In this document: positions 27,055-36,534 of the stretch, in pieces
Layout: the number at the start of each line of letters is the position of its first letter
How positions within the stretch are numbered: position 1 is the stretch's first letter
From: Burkholderia sp. HI2500
GTDB lineage: Bacteria > Pseudomonadota > Gammaproteobacteria > Burkholderiales > Burkholderiaceae
Assembly (NCBI RefSeq): GCF_002223055.1
Contig: NZ_NKFL01000006.1
Coordinates: forward strand, 1,612,001 to 1,676,000
Length of the DNA stretch: 64,000 bases
Reading direction: 5' to 3'
Program-made: the position numbers and the translations under genes
Notes under the pieces: generated by a model
The model's input: the letters and a program-made list of their open reading frames with translations, nothing else
What the model was told of the DNA's origin: nothing
The model's database searches: none

Positions 27055-28587
27055 GTGCAACTGGAAGCCACCCACCGCCCGGGCATCGTGCTCGGCGCGG
27101 ACGACGCATCGCATCGAACCGATTCGGCCGCGCGCGACCCCGCGCTGAGCCCGCGGCTGCACAACGCCGACCTCGCGCCGACCAAGGCCGAGGGCCGGAC
27201 GTGGGGCCGCTACAGCATCTTTGCGCTGTGGACCAACGACGTGCACAACATCGCGAACTACTCGTTCGCGATCGGGCTGTTCGCGCTCGGCCTGTCGGGC
27301 TGGCAGATGCTCGCATCGCTCGCGATCGGCGCGGTGCTCGTCTACTGCTTCATGAACCTCACCGGCTACATGGGCCAGAAGACCGGCGTGCCGTTCCCGG
27401 TGATCAGCCGGATGAGCTTCGGCATCTACGGCGCGCTGCTGCCCGCGATGATCCGCGCGGTGATCGCGATCGCATGGTTCGGGATCCAGACCTATCTCGC
27501 ATCGGTCGTGCTGCGCGTGCTGCTCACCGCGATCTGGCCGGGCCTCGCCGCCTTCGACCAGAACGCGATCTTCGGGCTGTCGACGCTCGGCTGGGTCACG
27601 TTCGTCGCGATCTGGCTCGTGCAGATCGGCATCCTCACGTACGGGATGGAAATGGTCCGCAAGTACGAGGGGCTCGCCGGCCCGGTGATCCTCGTCACGA
27701 CGCTGTCGCTCGCCGCATGGATGGTCAGCCGCACCGGCGGCCATCTCGCGATGTCGATCGGCAAGCCGCTGACCGGCTTCAGGATGTGGACGGAGATCTT
27801 CGCGGGCGGCTCGCTGTGGCTCGCGATCTACGGCACGCTGGTGCTCAACTTCTGCGATTTCGCGCGCTCGTCGCCGAGCGCGAAGACGGTGCGCGTGGGC
27901 AACTTCTGGGGCCTGCCGGTCAACATCCTCGTGTTCGCGACGATCAGCTTCGTGCTCGCCGGCGCGCAGTTCAAGCTGAACGGCCACATCATCCACAGCC
28001 CGACGGAGATCATCGCGACGGTGCCGAACAAGCTGTTCCTCGTGCTCGGCTGCCTCGCGTTCCTGATCGTGACGGTCGCGGTGAACATCATGGCGAACTT
28101 CGTCGCGCCGGCCTTCGTGCTGACGAGCCTCGCGCCGCATCGCCTGTCGTTCCGCCGCGCGGGCCTGATCAGCGCGACGGTCGCCGTGCTGATCCTGCCG
28201 TGGAACCTGTACAACAGCCCGATCGTGATCGTCTACTTCCTGTCCGGCCTCGGCGCGCTGCTCGGCCCGCTGTACGGGATCATCACGGTCGACTACTGGC
28301 TCGTGCGCAAGCAGCGCGTGAACGTGCCCGACCTCTATACCGAGGCGCCGACCGGCGCCTACTTCTACACGCGCGGCGTGAACCGCAAGGCGCTCGCGGC
28401 GCTGGTGCCGTCCGCGCTGATCTCGATCACGCTCGCCGTCGTGCCGGCCTTCAGCGCGATGACGCCGTTCTCGTGGCTGCTCGGCGCGGCCATCGCGGGC
28501 AGCGTGTACTGGCTGCTGGCCGATCGCAACCGGCACTACGAGGCGTGTTCGGGCGAATCCATCTCAGTCGCCTGCACCCAACACTGA
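27055..28587 (+). CDS. NCS1-family nucleobase/allantoin-type permease
   Basis: A 510-residue, 12-helix inner-membrane symporter. RTWGRYSIFALWTNDVHNIA, GVPFPVISRMSFGIYGALLP and AWFGIQTYLASVVLRVLL are NCS1 signature regions, the family that imports uracil, allantoin, hydantoins, cytosine or thiamine with Na+ or H+. I prefer the GTG at 27055, because AAGGAG sits eight bases before it, over the ATG at 27037. The racemase-family gene follows after 22 bases, pointing to a hydantoin- or allantoin-like substrate. Confidence 0.88.
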   Translation: MQLEATHRPGIVLGADDASHRTDSAARDPALSPRLHNADLAPTKAEGRTWGRYSIFALWTNDVHNIANYSFAIGLFALGLSGWQMLASLAIGAVLVYCFMNLTGYMGQKTGVPFPVISRMSFGIYGALLPAMIRAVIAIAWFGIQTYLASVVLRVLLTAIWPGLAAFDQNAIFGLSTLGWVTFVAIWLVQIGILTYGMEMVRKYEGLAGPVILVTTLSLAAWMVSRTGGHLAMSIGKPLTGFRMWTEIFAGGSLWLAIYGTLVLNFCDFARSSPSAKTVRVGNFWGLPVNILVFATISFVLAGAQFKLNGHIIHSPTEIIATVPNKLFLVLGCLAFLIVTVAVNIMANFVAPAFVLTSLAPHRLSFRRAGLISATVAVLILPWNLYNSPIVIVYFLSGLGALLGPLYGIITVDYWLVRKQRVNVPDLYTEAPTGAYFYTRGVNRKALAALVPSALISITLAVVPAFSAMTPFSWLLGAAIAGSVYWLLADRNRHYEACSGESISVACTQH

Positions 28588-28609
28588 CACACCTGCATAC
28601 GGAGTCGCA

Positions 28610-29338
28610 ATGAGGATCCTGGTAGTCAACGTCAACACGACCGAGTCGATCACCGACGCGATCACCGCGCAGGCGCAGGCCGCCGCGTCGCCGGGCACGG
28701 AGATCGTCGGGCTGACGCCCCACTTCGGCGCGGAGTCGATCGAAGGCAACTTCGAGAGCTACCTCGCGGCGATCGCCGTGATGGATCGCGTGATGCGCTA
28801 CGACGAGCCGTACGACGCGGTGATTCAGGCCGGCTACGGCGAACATGGCCGCGAAGGCCTGCAGGAACTGCTGACGGTGCCGGTCGTCGACATCACCGAA
28901 GCGGCCGCGAGCGTCGCGATGCTGCTGGGCCATCGCTACTCGGTCGTCACGACGCTCGACCGCACGGTGCCGCTGATCGAGGATCGCCTGAAGCTCGCCG
29001 GGCTCGACGCACGCTGTGCGTCGGTGCGTGCAAGCGGCCTCGCGGTGCTCGAGCTCGAGGAGAATCCGGCCCGCGCGATCGAGTCGATCGTCGGCCAGGC
29101 GCAGCGCGCGGTGCAGGACGATCACGCGGAAGTGATCTGCCTCGGCTGCGGCGGAATGGCCGGCCTCGACCGGCAGATCGAGGAATGCACGGGCGTGCCG
29201 GTCGTCGACGGCGTCTCGGCCGCGGTGGCGCTCGCCGAGTCGCTGGTGCGCCTGAAGCTGAAGACGTCGAAAGTCCGCACGTACGCGCCGCCGCGCCCGA
29301 AGCGGATCGTCGGCTGGCCGGGCACCTTCGCACAATGA
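28610..29338 (+). CDS. Asp/Glu/hydantoin racemase-family protein with one catalytic Cys missing
   Basis: A 242-residue protein starting RILVVNVNTTESITDAI, the phosphate/carboxylate loop of hydantoin racemases. The second catalytic cysteine is present (ICLGCGGMAGLD). Where the first cysteine is expected the chain reads AVIQAGYGEHGREGLQEL with no Cys, so a two-base racemase mechanism is doubtful. It could be an isomerase, lyase or one-base racemase acting on what the NCS1 permease imports. The ATG at 28610 follows ACGGAG. A LysR gene follows 61 bases later on the same strand. Confidence 0.85.
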   Translation: MRILVVNVNTTESITDAITAQAQAAASPGTEIVGLTPHFGAESIEGNFESYLAAIAVMDRVMRYDEPYDAVIQAGYGEHGREGLQELLTVPVVDITEAAASVAMLLGHRYSVVTTLDRTVPLIEDRLKLAGLDARCASVRASGLAVLELEENPARAIESIVGQAQRAVQDDHAEVICLGCGGMAGLDRQIEECTGVPVVDGVSAAVALAESLVRLKLKTSKVRTYAPPRPKRIVGWPGTFAQ

Positions 29339-29399
29339 CGCGGCGCCGGCCCGCTGCTGCGTCGCACTCGGGCGTCGGGGCGCCGGGAGGCGAATCGGC

Positions 29400-30578
29400 A
29401 TGCGGGACCCGCTAGACCCTAACGCCCTGCCCCGCGACGCGTCCGACGCCGCGGGCGCGCTCGACGTGCTCGATGCGCGGCTGATGCGCATCCTGCTCGT
29501 GCTGCTGACCGAGCGCACCGTGTCGCGTGCGGCCGTGCGCCTGAACATGTCGCAGCCGGCCACCAGCGCCGCGCTCAAGCGCCTGCGCACGCTGCTCGGC
29601 GATCCGCTGCTGGTGCGCAGCCGCTACGGGATGGTGCCGACCGAATTCGGCGCGCGGCTGATCGAACCGTTGCGCAACGCGCTGCGCGTGATCGACTTCA
29701 TCCGCATCCAGCAGCCGAGGTTCGACGCGCGCACGTCGGTGCGCACCTACCGGATCGGCTGCCCCGACTACCTGAACGTGCTGTTCGTGCCGAAGCTCGT
29801 CGCGCTGTTCCGCGAACGCGCGCCGGACGCGCAACTCGTGTTCCATCCGCTCGGCGACGGCTTCGACGACGAGCGCGCGCTGGCCGACGGCGAGCTCGAC
29901 ATCGTGATCGACAATCGCCCGGCGCGCGCGTCGCGGTTCCGGCAGGACGACCTGTTCGACGATCGCGTCGTGTGCCTGATGCGCGCGACCCATCCGCTCG
30001 CGCGGCGCGGCGCGATGACGTCGGCCGAGTTTGCCGACGCGCCGCAGCTGTGCCCGACACCGTCGTGGCTCGAGGCGTCCGGCGCGATCGACAGGCAGCT
30101 CGAACGCGTGGGCCTGCAGCGGCGGATCGTCGTCACGCTGCCGCACTTCGAACTCGCCGCGCATGCGCTCGTGCGCACCGACATGCTGCTGACCACCACG
30201 TACCGGCTCGCGCGGCACTACGCGAAGCTGCTGCCGCTCGCCGCCGTCGCGCTGCCGGCCGAACCGCCGGACATCGTGTACCGGATGACCTGGAACGAAT
30301 CGGGCGAGTGCGTCGAGGGCGTGCGCTGGTTGCGCGGGCTGATCGCGGAAGCGACGCGTGCGTGGCTCGATGCCGAGGCGATGCAACCGGCGGTGGCGGC
30401 GGTGGCCGCCGGTGCAGTCGTGGACGTGAACGCACGAAATGGCACACCGGTCTCGGCCGATACCCCCGAACCCGCGCGACGCACGCGCCGCAGGCAGGCG
30501 ACGCATTGCCATGCATCGCACCCGGCGCGCGTCCCCCATGCGGCACGCATCCACCGCCTCGCGACGAAGTCGCATTGA
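29400..30578 (+). CDS. LysR-family transcriptional regulator
   Basis: A 392-residue LysR protein, longer than usual. The DNA-binding helix-turn-helix is RTVSRAAVRLNMSQPATSAA and the effector domain resembles the NodD/PcaQ-like group (VRTYRIGCPDYLNVLFVP). The last 60 residues are a low-complexity basic tail rich in Ala, Arg and His that may be an unselected read-through. The ATG at 29400 follows GGGAGGCG. Being co-directional and close, it probably regulates the permease-racemase pair. Confidence 0.9.
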   Translation: MRDPLDPNALPRDASDAAGALDVLDARLMRILLVLLTERTVSRAAVRLNMSQPATSAALKRLRTLLGDPLLVRSRYGMVPTEFGARLIEPLRNALRVIDFIRIQQPRFDARTSVRTYRIGCPDYLNVLFVPKLVALFRERAPDAQLVFHPLGDGFDDERALADGELDIVIDNRPARASRFRQDDLFDDRVVCLMRATHPLARRGAMTSAEFADAPQLCPTPSWLEASGAIDRQLERVGLQRRIVVTLPHFELAAHALVRTDMLLTTTYRLARHYAKLLPLAAVALPAEPPDIVYRMTWNESGECVEGVRWLRGLIAEATRAWLDAEAMQPAVAAVAAGAVVDVNARNGTPVSADTPEPARRTRRRQATHCHASHPARVPHAARIHRLATKSH

Positions 30579-30740
30579 CGCGCGTCATACGCAAGCCGGA
30601 GCGATCCTCGCAGTCGCGGCAAGTCAGACCCGTCCTATTTACCCGGTCCGCACCGAATCGTCAGAATGACGCCTCAAACCTTGGCGGATGGCGATCTGCA
30701 TCGCGGACGCCCGCCGTCGCCCCATATCGAGGAAAACCGC

Positions 30741-31172
30741 ATGAAGAAGACACTCGTTGCGCTGGCCGTTCCGGTCGCGCTGCTCGCAAGTACCGGCGCA
30801 TTCGCCGATACGCAAGACTGCGCGACGCGCATCCGGGCGTTGCACACGCAGATCGACAACGCGAAGCGGTTCGGCAACGCACCTCAGGCGATGCGCCAGC
30901 AAGCCGCGCTCGACCAGGTCAAGGCCCATTGCACGGACGCCGGCCAGCTCGCACGCGCCGAACGCAAGGTCGCCGACAAGCAGCGGGATCTCCAGCGCGC
31001 GCAGGACGAGGTGCACGAAGCGCAGGCACGCGTCCATGAAGCCGAAGCGCTCGGCGATGCGAAGAAGCTGGGCAAGGCGCAGCGCAAGCTCGACGACAAG
31101 CAGGCCAAGCTGCGCAACGCAACACGCGACCTGCACGATGCGCAGATCGATCGCGATGCGCTGAAGGGCTGA
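30741..31172 (+). CDS. DUF1090-family periplasmic protein
   Basis: A 143-residue secreted protein. The signal peptide KKTLVALAVPVALLASTGAF ends at AFA. The mature protein begins with a Cys-containing segment (DCATRIRALHTQIDNAK) and continues as one long charged coiled coil with repeated Ala-Glu-Lys patterns. Length, signal and CATR/KAHC cysteines fit DUF1090 (YqjC-like), which is of unknown function. The ATG at 30741 is chosen over one 75 bases upstream because the signal peptide starts there and GAGGAAAA precedes it. Confidence 0.82.
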   Translation: MKKTLVALAVPVALLASTGAFADTQDCATRIRALHTQIDNAKRFGNAPQAMRQQAALDQVKAHCTDAGQLARAERKVADKQRDLQRAQDEVHEAQARVHEAEALGDAKKLGKAQRKLDDKQAKLRNATRDLHDAQIDRDALKG

Positions 31173-31207
31173 AGGGCCGACGTGATGCGTTGAAACGACG
31201 GGCCGCG

Positions 31208-32149
31208 TCAGACGTGCCGCGCCAGCGCGAGCAACACCGACAGCGACGCGATCGACCCGAGCGTCGACAACAGGATCGTGCGCGACGTCACCTGCGCTTC
31301 ACGCCCGTAGAACTCGGCCAGCATGTACGGCCCGGTACCCGTGGGCAACGCGGCGAGCACGACCGCGATCTGCGCGAGCGCCGGCGGCAGCGCGAACACG
31401 CGCACGCCAAGCCACCACGCGAGCGCGGGCTGCACGAACAGCTTCACCGCCGTCAGTGCGAGGCTGCCCCGCGGTGCGGCGCCGGACACTTCGCGCTTCT
31501 CCGTGAGAAACAGCCCGAGGCTGACGAGCGCACACGGGCTCGCGGCCGCACCGAGCAGCTTCAGGAAGGTATCGACCGGCGCACCGAGCGGCACCTGCGC
31601 GGCCGACACGCAAACGCCGGCCAGCGGCGCGACGATCAGCGGGTTGCGCAGCAGCGCGCCGACCACTTTCCACATCAGCCGCAACGGTGCGCGATCGCGC
31701 TGCAGCCCGACCTCGATCAGCACGATCGCGCCGGCGAACAGCACGCACGCCACGAGGATGGTCGCGATCGTGGTCGGTGTGAGGCTGTCGGTGCCGAATG
31801 CGAGCAGGCACAGCGGGAAGCCGAGATAGCCGGTATTCGGATACGACGCGGCGATTGCATCGATGCTCGCATCGGCGAGCCCGCGCCCCGCGAACAGGCG
31901 CCACGCGAGCACGCCGACGAATACGAGCGCGCAGGTCAGCGCGAACGTGGCAACGAAAGCCGGCTGATACAGCTGGTGCCACGATGCATGCGCCATGATC
32001 TGGAACAGCAGCGCGGGCAGCGCGAGCCACACGACGAAGCGGTTGAGTTCCGAGGCCGCGGCCGGCCCAAGCACCCCGCGCCGGCGGCACACGAACCCTG
32101 CCGCGATCAGCCCGAACACGGGCAACAGAATCTCGATCGTCGCTGACAT
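31208..32149 (-). CDS. AEC-family transporter (auxin-efflux-carrier type)
   Basis: A 313-residue inner-membrane protein with about ten helices. The opening MSATIEILLPVFGLIAAGFV, then ELNRFVVWLALPALLFQIMA and ASYPNTGYLGFPLCLLAFG (the NxGxLG-like kink in helix 4) identify the AEC family, which moves organic anions such as malonate, malate or auxin-like acids. A GTG three codons earlier is an alternative start. No metabolic neighbour suggests a substrate. Confidence 0.88.
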   Translation of the reverse strand: MSATIEILLPVFGLIAAGFVCRRRGVLGPAAASELNRFVVWLALPALLFQIMAHASWHQLYQPAFVATFALTCALVFVGVLAWRLFAGRGLADASIDAIAASYPNTGYLGFPLCLLAFGTDSLTPTTIATILVACVLFAGAIVLIEVGLQRDRAPLRLMWKVVGALLRNPLIVAPLAGVCVSAAQVPLGAPVDTFLKLLGAAASPCALVSLGLFLTEKREVSGAAPRGSLALTAVKLFVQPALAWWLGVRVFALPPALAQIAVVLAALPTGTGPYMLAEFYGREAQVTSRTILLSTLGSIASLSVLLALARHV

Positions 32150-32236
32150 CTTGAACACGCTGCGTGAAACCGGAACGCGCCAGCTTAATGGTTCCGCCGG
32201 GTCGCGTCCAATGCGAGGCGCGAGCCGCCCCGGGCG

Positions 32237-33808
32237 TCACGCGCCGTCGCGCATCGGTTGCACAAGCAACTTGTAGGCCACGACGGCGGCGGCGAGCGCG
32301 AGCCCGCCGCTCACCGTCAGCGCATCGGCGAACCCGCTCGCGAACGCGACCGGCGCCGCCTGCGCGAGCACACCGGCGGCCGACGGCGGCACACGCTCGA
32401 GCGCCCGCGCCAGGTCGCCGGCCAGCAGGCTCGACATGAACTGTGCATCGGCGAATGCGCGCAGGCCGGGCGCGGCGGACAGCAACCGGTCGAGCCGCGC
32501 CTGCGTGCTCGCCGCCAGCACCGCGCCGAGCACGCCGACGGCCGTCACGATCGCCGAGAAGCGCGTCGTCGTGCTGATGCCCGATGCCATGCCGGTGCGG
32601 TTCGGCGGCACGCACGCCATGATCGCCTTCTGCGTGTCGCCGTTCATGATGCCCGCGCCGCAGCCCGTCACGAACATGCCGAGCGCGACGAGCCGGTAGT
32701 CGCCGCTGGCCGTCAGCGCCGCGGTCGCGAGGTTGCCCGCGCCGATCAGCGCGAGCCCGCCCGCCAGCACGCCGCCGGACGACACGCGCGCGGCCAGCGC
32801 CGCGCCGAGCGACGGCCCGGCGATCATCGCGAATGCAAACGGCAGCATCCCGAGCCCCGCGTCGATCGCCGACATCCCGAACGCGTTCTGCAGGTACAGC
32901 GGCAGGAACGTCATCATCACCTGCGCGCACGCCGCATAGCCGAACATCGCGAGCACGGCGCCGACGAAGCGCGGCTGGCGGAACAGCGCGAGATCGATCA
33001 TCGGCCGCGCCTGCCAGCGCTCCGCGCCGATGAACGCCGCGACGAGCGCGGCGGCCAGCGCGAGCCGGCCGAGCGTCGCGGCCGACAGCCAGCCGTGCGA
33101 CGGCGCGCCGATCAAGGCCGCGATCGCGCACGCGAGCGCCGCGCCGAACAGCAGGCTGCCGGCCGCGTCCACGCGCTTCGCGTGCGGATCGCGCGACTCG
33201 TCGATCGCGACACGCGCACCGGCCGCCAGCAGCAGGCAGACGGGCAGGTTCAGCAGGAACACCCAGCGCCAGCCGATCCATTGCGTGATCGCGCCGCCGA
33301 CGAGCGGCGCGATGGCCGTCGCGATCCCCATGCACATGCCCCAGATCGCCCACGCGCGCGCCCGTTCGCGCCCGTCCGGAAAACGGTTCGCGATCACGGC
33401 GAGCGCGGCCGTCAGCAGCAGCGCGGCGCCGCCGCCCTTCACCGCCCGCGCGGCGATCAGCCAGCCGGCCGTCGGCGCGACGCCGCAGCCGAGCGACGCG
33501 AGAAAGAACAGCGCGAGCCCCGTGAAGAGCATCCGCTTGCGCCCGAAGCGGTCGGCGAGCCCGCCGGCCGGCAGCAGGCAAGCGGCGAACGCGGTCATGT
33601 ACGCACTCACGACCCATTCGATCTCGGCGAAGCTCGCATGGAAACCGCGCGCGATGCTCGGCAGCGACACGGCGACGACGTTCGTGTCGAGCACGATCAG
33701 TGAGCAGGTGGCGGACGCGACGGCGAGCGTCGCGGCGGCGGGCAGGCGGGCGCCCGTGCGCGGGGCGGCAGCCGCGCCTGCGCGCGACGCCGGGGAAGGC
33801 TGGGACAT
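32237..33808 (-). CDS. DHA2-family MFS multidrug exporter
   Basis: A 523-residue protein with 14 predicted helices. Motif A is GGLADRFGRKRMLFTGLAL, motif C is seen around GMCMGIATAIAPLVGGAITQ, and LDTNVVAVSLPSIARGFHAS in helix 1 is typical of EmrB/QacA-type drug:H+ antiporters. No EmrA-like membrane-fusion partner is adjacent, so it probably acts alone in the inner membrane. The ATG at 33808 follows GGAG. It is divergent from a LysR gene 100 bases away, the likely regulator. Confidence 0.9.
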   Translation of the reverse strand: MSQPSPASRAGAAAAPRTGARLPAAATLAVASATCSLIVLDTNVVAVSLPSIARGFHASFAEIEWVVSAYMTAFAACLLPAGGLADRFGRKRMLFTGLALFFLASLGCGVAPTAGWLIAARAVKGGGAALLLTAALAVIANRFPDGRERARAWAIWGMCMGIATAIAPLVGGAITQWIGWRWVFLLNLPVCLLLAAGARVAIDESRDPHAKRVDAAGSLLFGAALACAIAALIGAPSHGWLSAATLGRLALAAALVAAFIGAERWQARPMIDLALFRQPRFVGAVLAMFGYAACAQVMMTFLPLYLQNAFGMSAIDAGLGMLPFAFAMIAGPSLGAALAARVSSGGVLAGGLALIGAGNLATAALTASGDYRLVALGMFVTGCGAGIMNGDTQKAIMACVPPNRTGMASGISTTTRFSAIVTAVGVLGAVLAASTQARLDRLLSAAPGLRAFADAQFMSSLLAGDLARALERVPPSAAGVLAQAAPVAFASGFADALTVSGGLALAAAVVAYKLLVQPMRDGA

Positions 33809-33908
33809 CGGCTACTCCGGAACAGGATCGACGAGCCGTATGCTAGGCTTGGCCCGTATTGCCTGTCATTGACACGCCGACGCTGTTTTATTGACGAAAA
33901 TTGCAATC

Positions 33909-34787
33909 ATGGACCGGCTCGAATTCCGCCACGTACGCGCGTTCCTCAGCGTCGCGCAGCACCTGCACTTCGCCCGCGCGGCCGAAGCGCTCGACATGGC
34001 GCCGCCCGCGCTCACGCGGCAGATCCAGGAGGCCGAACGCGTGCTCGGCGTGCGCCTCTTTCACCGGTCGCGCCGCGCGGTCACGCTGAGCGCGGCCGGC
34101 GAGGCCTATCTCGCCGAGGCACGCGCCGCGGTCGAGCACCTGCAGCGCGGCCGCGAACTCGCTGCGTTGGCCGAGCGCGGCGAGCTTGGCCGGATCGAGA
34201 TCGGCTACGTGTCGTCCGCCGTCTATTCGGGCACGCTGCAGCGCACCGTCGGCGCGTTTCGTGACGCGCACCCGCGCATCGAGCTGAACCTGCGCGAAGT
34301 GCCGATGGACGACGTCGCGAACCAGCTCGACACGGGCCGGCTCGACCTCGCGTACGTGCGCCCGCCGCTGCCGCTGCCCGGCGGCCTGCGGGTCGTCACG
34401 CTGCAGCGCGACGTGTTCGTCGCCGCCGTGCCGGCCGGGTCGCGCTACGCGTCGATGTCGGCCATTCGCGCGGCCGACCTCGCCGACGCGCGCTTCGCGG
34501 TGCCCGAACAGGAGCGCGGCACGCTCGACGTCGCGCGCCGCGGCCGCTTCGCACCGCTGATCGCCGCCCGCCCGGGCGGCCTGCTCGCGGTGCTCGCGTG
34601 CGTGTCCGTGAACGGCTGGGTGGCGGTGATTCCCGATGCGCTCGCCGGCTGCGTGTCGCTGCCGGGCGTCGTGTACCGGCCGATCGCCGGCAAGCCGATC
34701 ACGTCGGAACTGGCGCTTGCGCACCGGCGCTTCGAAAAGGCGCCGGCGGTGCGCGCGTTCCTGCGGACGGTTCCGTCGGCCGCGTAA
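33909..34787 (+). CDS. LysR-family transcriptional regulator
   Basis: A 292-residue LysR protein: MDRLEFRHVRAFLSVAQHLH followed by the helix-turn-helix (RAAEALDMAPPALTRQIQEA). The effector domain IEIGYVSSAVYSGTLQRTVG matches the BenM/CatM-like subgroup, in which effectors are often aromatic or organic acids. The ATG at 33909 starts where homologues start; an in-frame TTG six codons upstream is less likely. The divergent exporter gene at 32237-33808 is the likely target. Confidence 0.92.
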   Translation: MDRLEFRHVRAFLSVAQHLHFARAAEALDMAPPALTRQIQEAERVLGVRLFHRSRRAVTLSAAGEAYLAEARAAVEHLQRGRELAALAERGELGRIEIGYVSSAVYSGTLQRTVGAFRDAHPRIELNLREVPMDDVANQLDTGRLDLAYVRPPLPLPGGLRVVTLQRDVFVAAVPAGSRYASMSAIRAADLADARFAVPEQERGTLDVARRGRFAPLIAARPGGLLAVLACVSVNGWVAVIPDALAGCVSLPGVVYRPIAGKPITSELALAHRRFEKAPAVRAFLRTVPSAA

Positions 34788-34953
34788 GCCCCGCCTGACA
34801 CCCGCGTGCGGCGCGGGCGGCGCGGGCGGCGATGTCGGCCGTCGCCACACGAATATGCATTGCACGATTCGATGTTTGTCGGCCGGAAACCGATTCCGTA
34901 ACCTGCCCGGCAGCCGCGCCGCCTGCGCGCGGATCACCAAGGACACCCCGCCG

Positions 34954-35940
34954 ATGAATCCCGCCTCCGCCCCGCCGCGCCGCCGCGTGCTGCAGCGTCT
35001 TGCCGCCCTCGCCGCCGCGCCGCTCGCCGGCGCCATCGCACGGCCCGCCCAGGCGGCCGGCGCCGACCTGTCGGGCGTGACGCTCGTGCTCGGCGACCAG
35101 GCCGGCGGCCTGCGCGCGCTCGCGGAAGCCGCGCACGTGCTCGACGGCACGCCGTATCGGTTCCGCTGGGCCAATTTCCAGGGTGCCGCGCCGCTGTTCG
35201 AGGCGCAGCGCGCGGGCGCGATCGATCTCGCGCCGGCCGGCGACCTGCCCGTGCTGACCGCCGCGCTCGGCGACCCGTCGTTGCGGATCGTCGCGACGCG
35301 CGTCGGCTCGCCGACGTCGCTCGGCATCGTCGTGCAGCCCGATTCGCCGGTCCGCACCGTCGCCGACCTGAAAGGGCAAACCGTCGTCGTGTCGTCCGCG
35401 CGCGGCAGCATCTCGCAGTACCAGTTGTACGGCGCGCTGCGCGAACACGGCCTCGCGCCGCGCGATGTCGACGTGCGCTTCGTGCTGCCCGTCGATGCGT
35501 TCGCCGCGTTCGAGGCGAAGCGGATCGGCATCTGGGCGACGTTCGATCCGTACTACGGGCATGCGGTCCGGCGCGGCGCACGCATCGTCCGCGACGGCAG
35601 CGGCATCAATTCCGGGCTGGCGTTCCTGACGTCGCCGGTCGAGACGCTCGACGATCGCGCGAAGCGCGCGGCGCTCGCCGACGTGCTGGCGCGGCTCGCC
35701 CGCGCGGGCCAATGGGCGCTCGCGCATCCGGCCGACTATGCGAGCGTCTATGCGTCGCTCACGCGCCTGCCGCCCGACGCGGCCACCGACATCGCGCGAC
35801 GGGCCGCGCTCGCGCAGCGCAGCCTCAGCGGCGCGGACATCGACGTGCTGCAGCGTGTCGCCGACCGCGCGGCGGCCGACGCGATCCTGCCGCGACGCGT
35901 CGATGTCGCATCGATCGCGATCCGGAGCGTATCGGCCTGA
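34954..35940 (+). CDS. Lone aliphatic-sulfonate/nitrate-type ABC substrate-binding protein
   Basis: A 328-residue periplasmic binding protein. The N-terminus RRRVLQRLAALAAAPLAGAI ending at AQA is a twin-arginine-like signal. The mature part (FQGAAPLFEAQRAGAIDLAP; FAAFEAKRIGIWATFDPYYG) belongs to the SsuA/TauA group. No permease or ATPase gene lies nearby, so it must use another transporter, for example the system at 50255-53927, or act as an orphan. The ATG at 34954 begins the signal peptide; longer in-frame starts have no support. Confidence 0.85.
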   Translation: MNPASAPPRRRVLQRLAALAAAPLAGAIARPAQAAGADLSGVTLVLGDQAGGLRALAEAAHVLDGTPYRFRWANFQGAAPLFEAQRAGAIDLAPAGDLPVLTAALGDPSLRIVATRVGSPTSLGIVVQPDSPVRTVADLKGQTVVVSSARGSISQYQLYGALREHGLAPRDVDVRFVLPVDAFAAFEAKRIGIWATFDPYYGHAVRRGARIVRDGSGINSGLAFLTSPVETLDDRAKRAALADVLARLARAGQWALAHPADYASVYASLTRLPPDAATDIARRAALAQRSLSGADIDVLQRVADRAAADAILPRRVDVASIAIRSVSA

Positions 35941-35962
35941 ACGATGACGCGCGTGGCCGCGT

Positions 35963-36322
35963 TCAACGTGGGCGCGCCATATCGAGGTCACCGACCGTCG
36001 ACGCGACGAGCGTGCGCATCGCGGCGACCAGCAGCGTCGGGCCGGACTGGTTGAACGTGCAACGCTCGCCCGCGGCCGGCACGGCCCGGTGCAGCACGGC
36101 CCGCCACGGGCCGCGCCCGCCGTCGCGCTCGAATCCGGCGAACGGCAAGCGCTCGACGATCGGGCCGCCGTCCGTCCACGACGTCGACGGCGCGAACGGC
36201 GTCGGCACATCGCCCGCCGTGCGAATCGACGTACAACCGGATGCATCGGCGCGCGGGGCGTCGTGGCCTTCCGCGACCGCGACCCAGTAAGCCGGTCGCC
36301 GCGCGTCGCGCCGGGCAATCAC
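35963..36322 (-). CDS. DUF2591-like (phage NinX-type) small protein
   Basis: About 119 residues. The pattern AYWVAVAEG, then [19 protein letters not shown], and near the end [20 protein letters not shown] matches the phage-derived DUF2591 family (YWVAxAEG, YSPSTxWxxGGPIIE, PTPLIAAMRxYVA), from memory. The start is uncertain: GTG at 36322 gives a family-like length but has no ribosome site, and several longer in-frame starts exist. It is convergent with the binding-protein gene. Members are of unknown function, common in prophages but also chromosomal. Confidence 0.6.
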   Translation of the reverse strand: MIARRDARRPAYWVAVAEGHDAPRADASGCTSIRTAGDVPTPFAPSTSWTDGGPIVERLPFAGFERDGGRGPWRAVLHRAVPAAGERCTFNQSGPTLLVAAMRTLVASTVGDLDMARPR

Positions 36323-36534
36323 GCACCAAGTCGCGCTCGCGCGGCACAACGCCGCCGGCCTCAACGTCCGGCCAGTCGACCTGGCGTCCGCGCGCGCATT
36401 GCCGCGCCGGCATCGATTCGTGTTACGAATCCCCGATTCCTGCCTACAATGTTCAGAACGCCAGTCGTCCGGCCTGCCGCCGGCGACGACCGGATCCATA
36501 CGGCGCAGCGCAGGCCGGATCTCTCGGGGGACGT

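Noticed and set aside
31299..33617. 772-codon minus-strand frame overlapping the AEC and MFS genes
   Set aside because: It is in a different phase from two clear membrane transporters on the same strand and has shadow-type composition.
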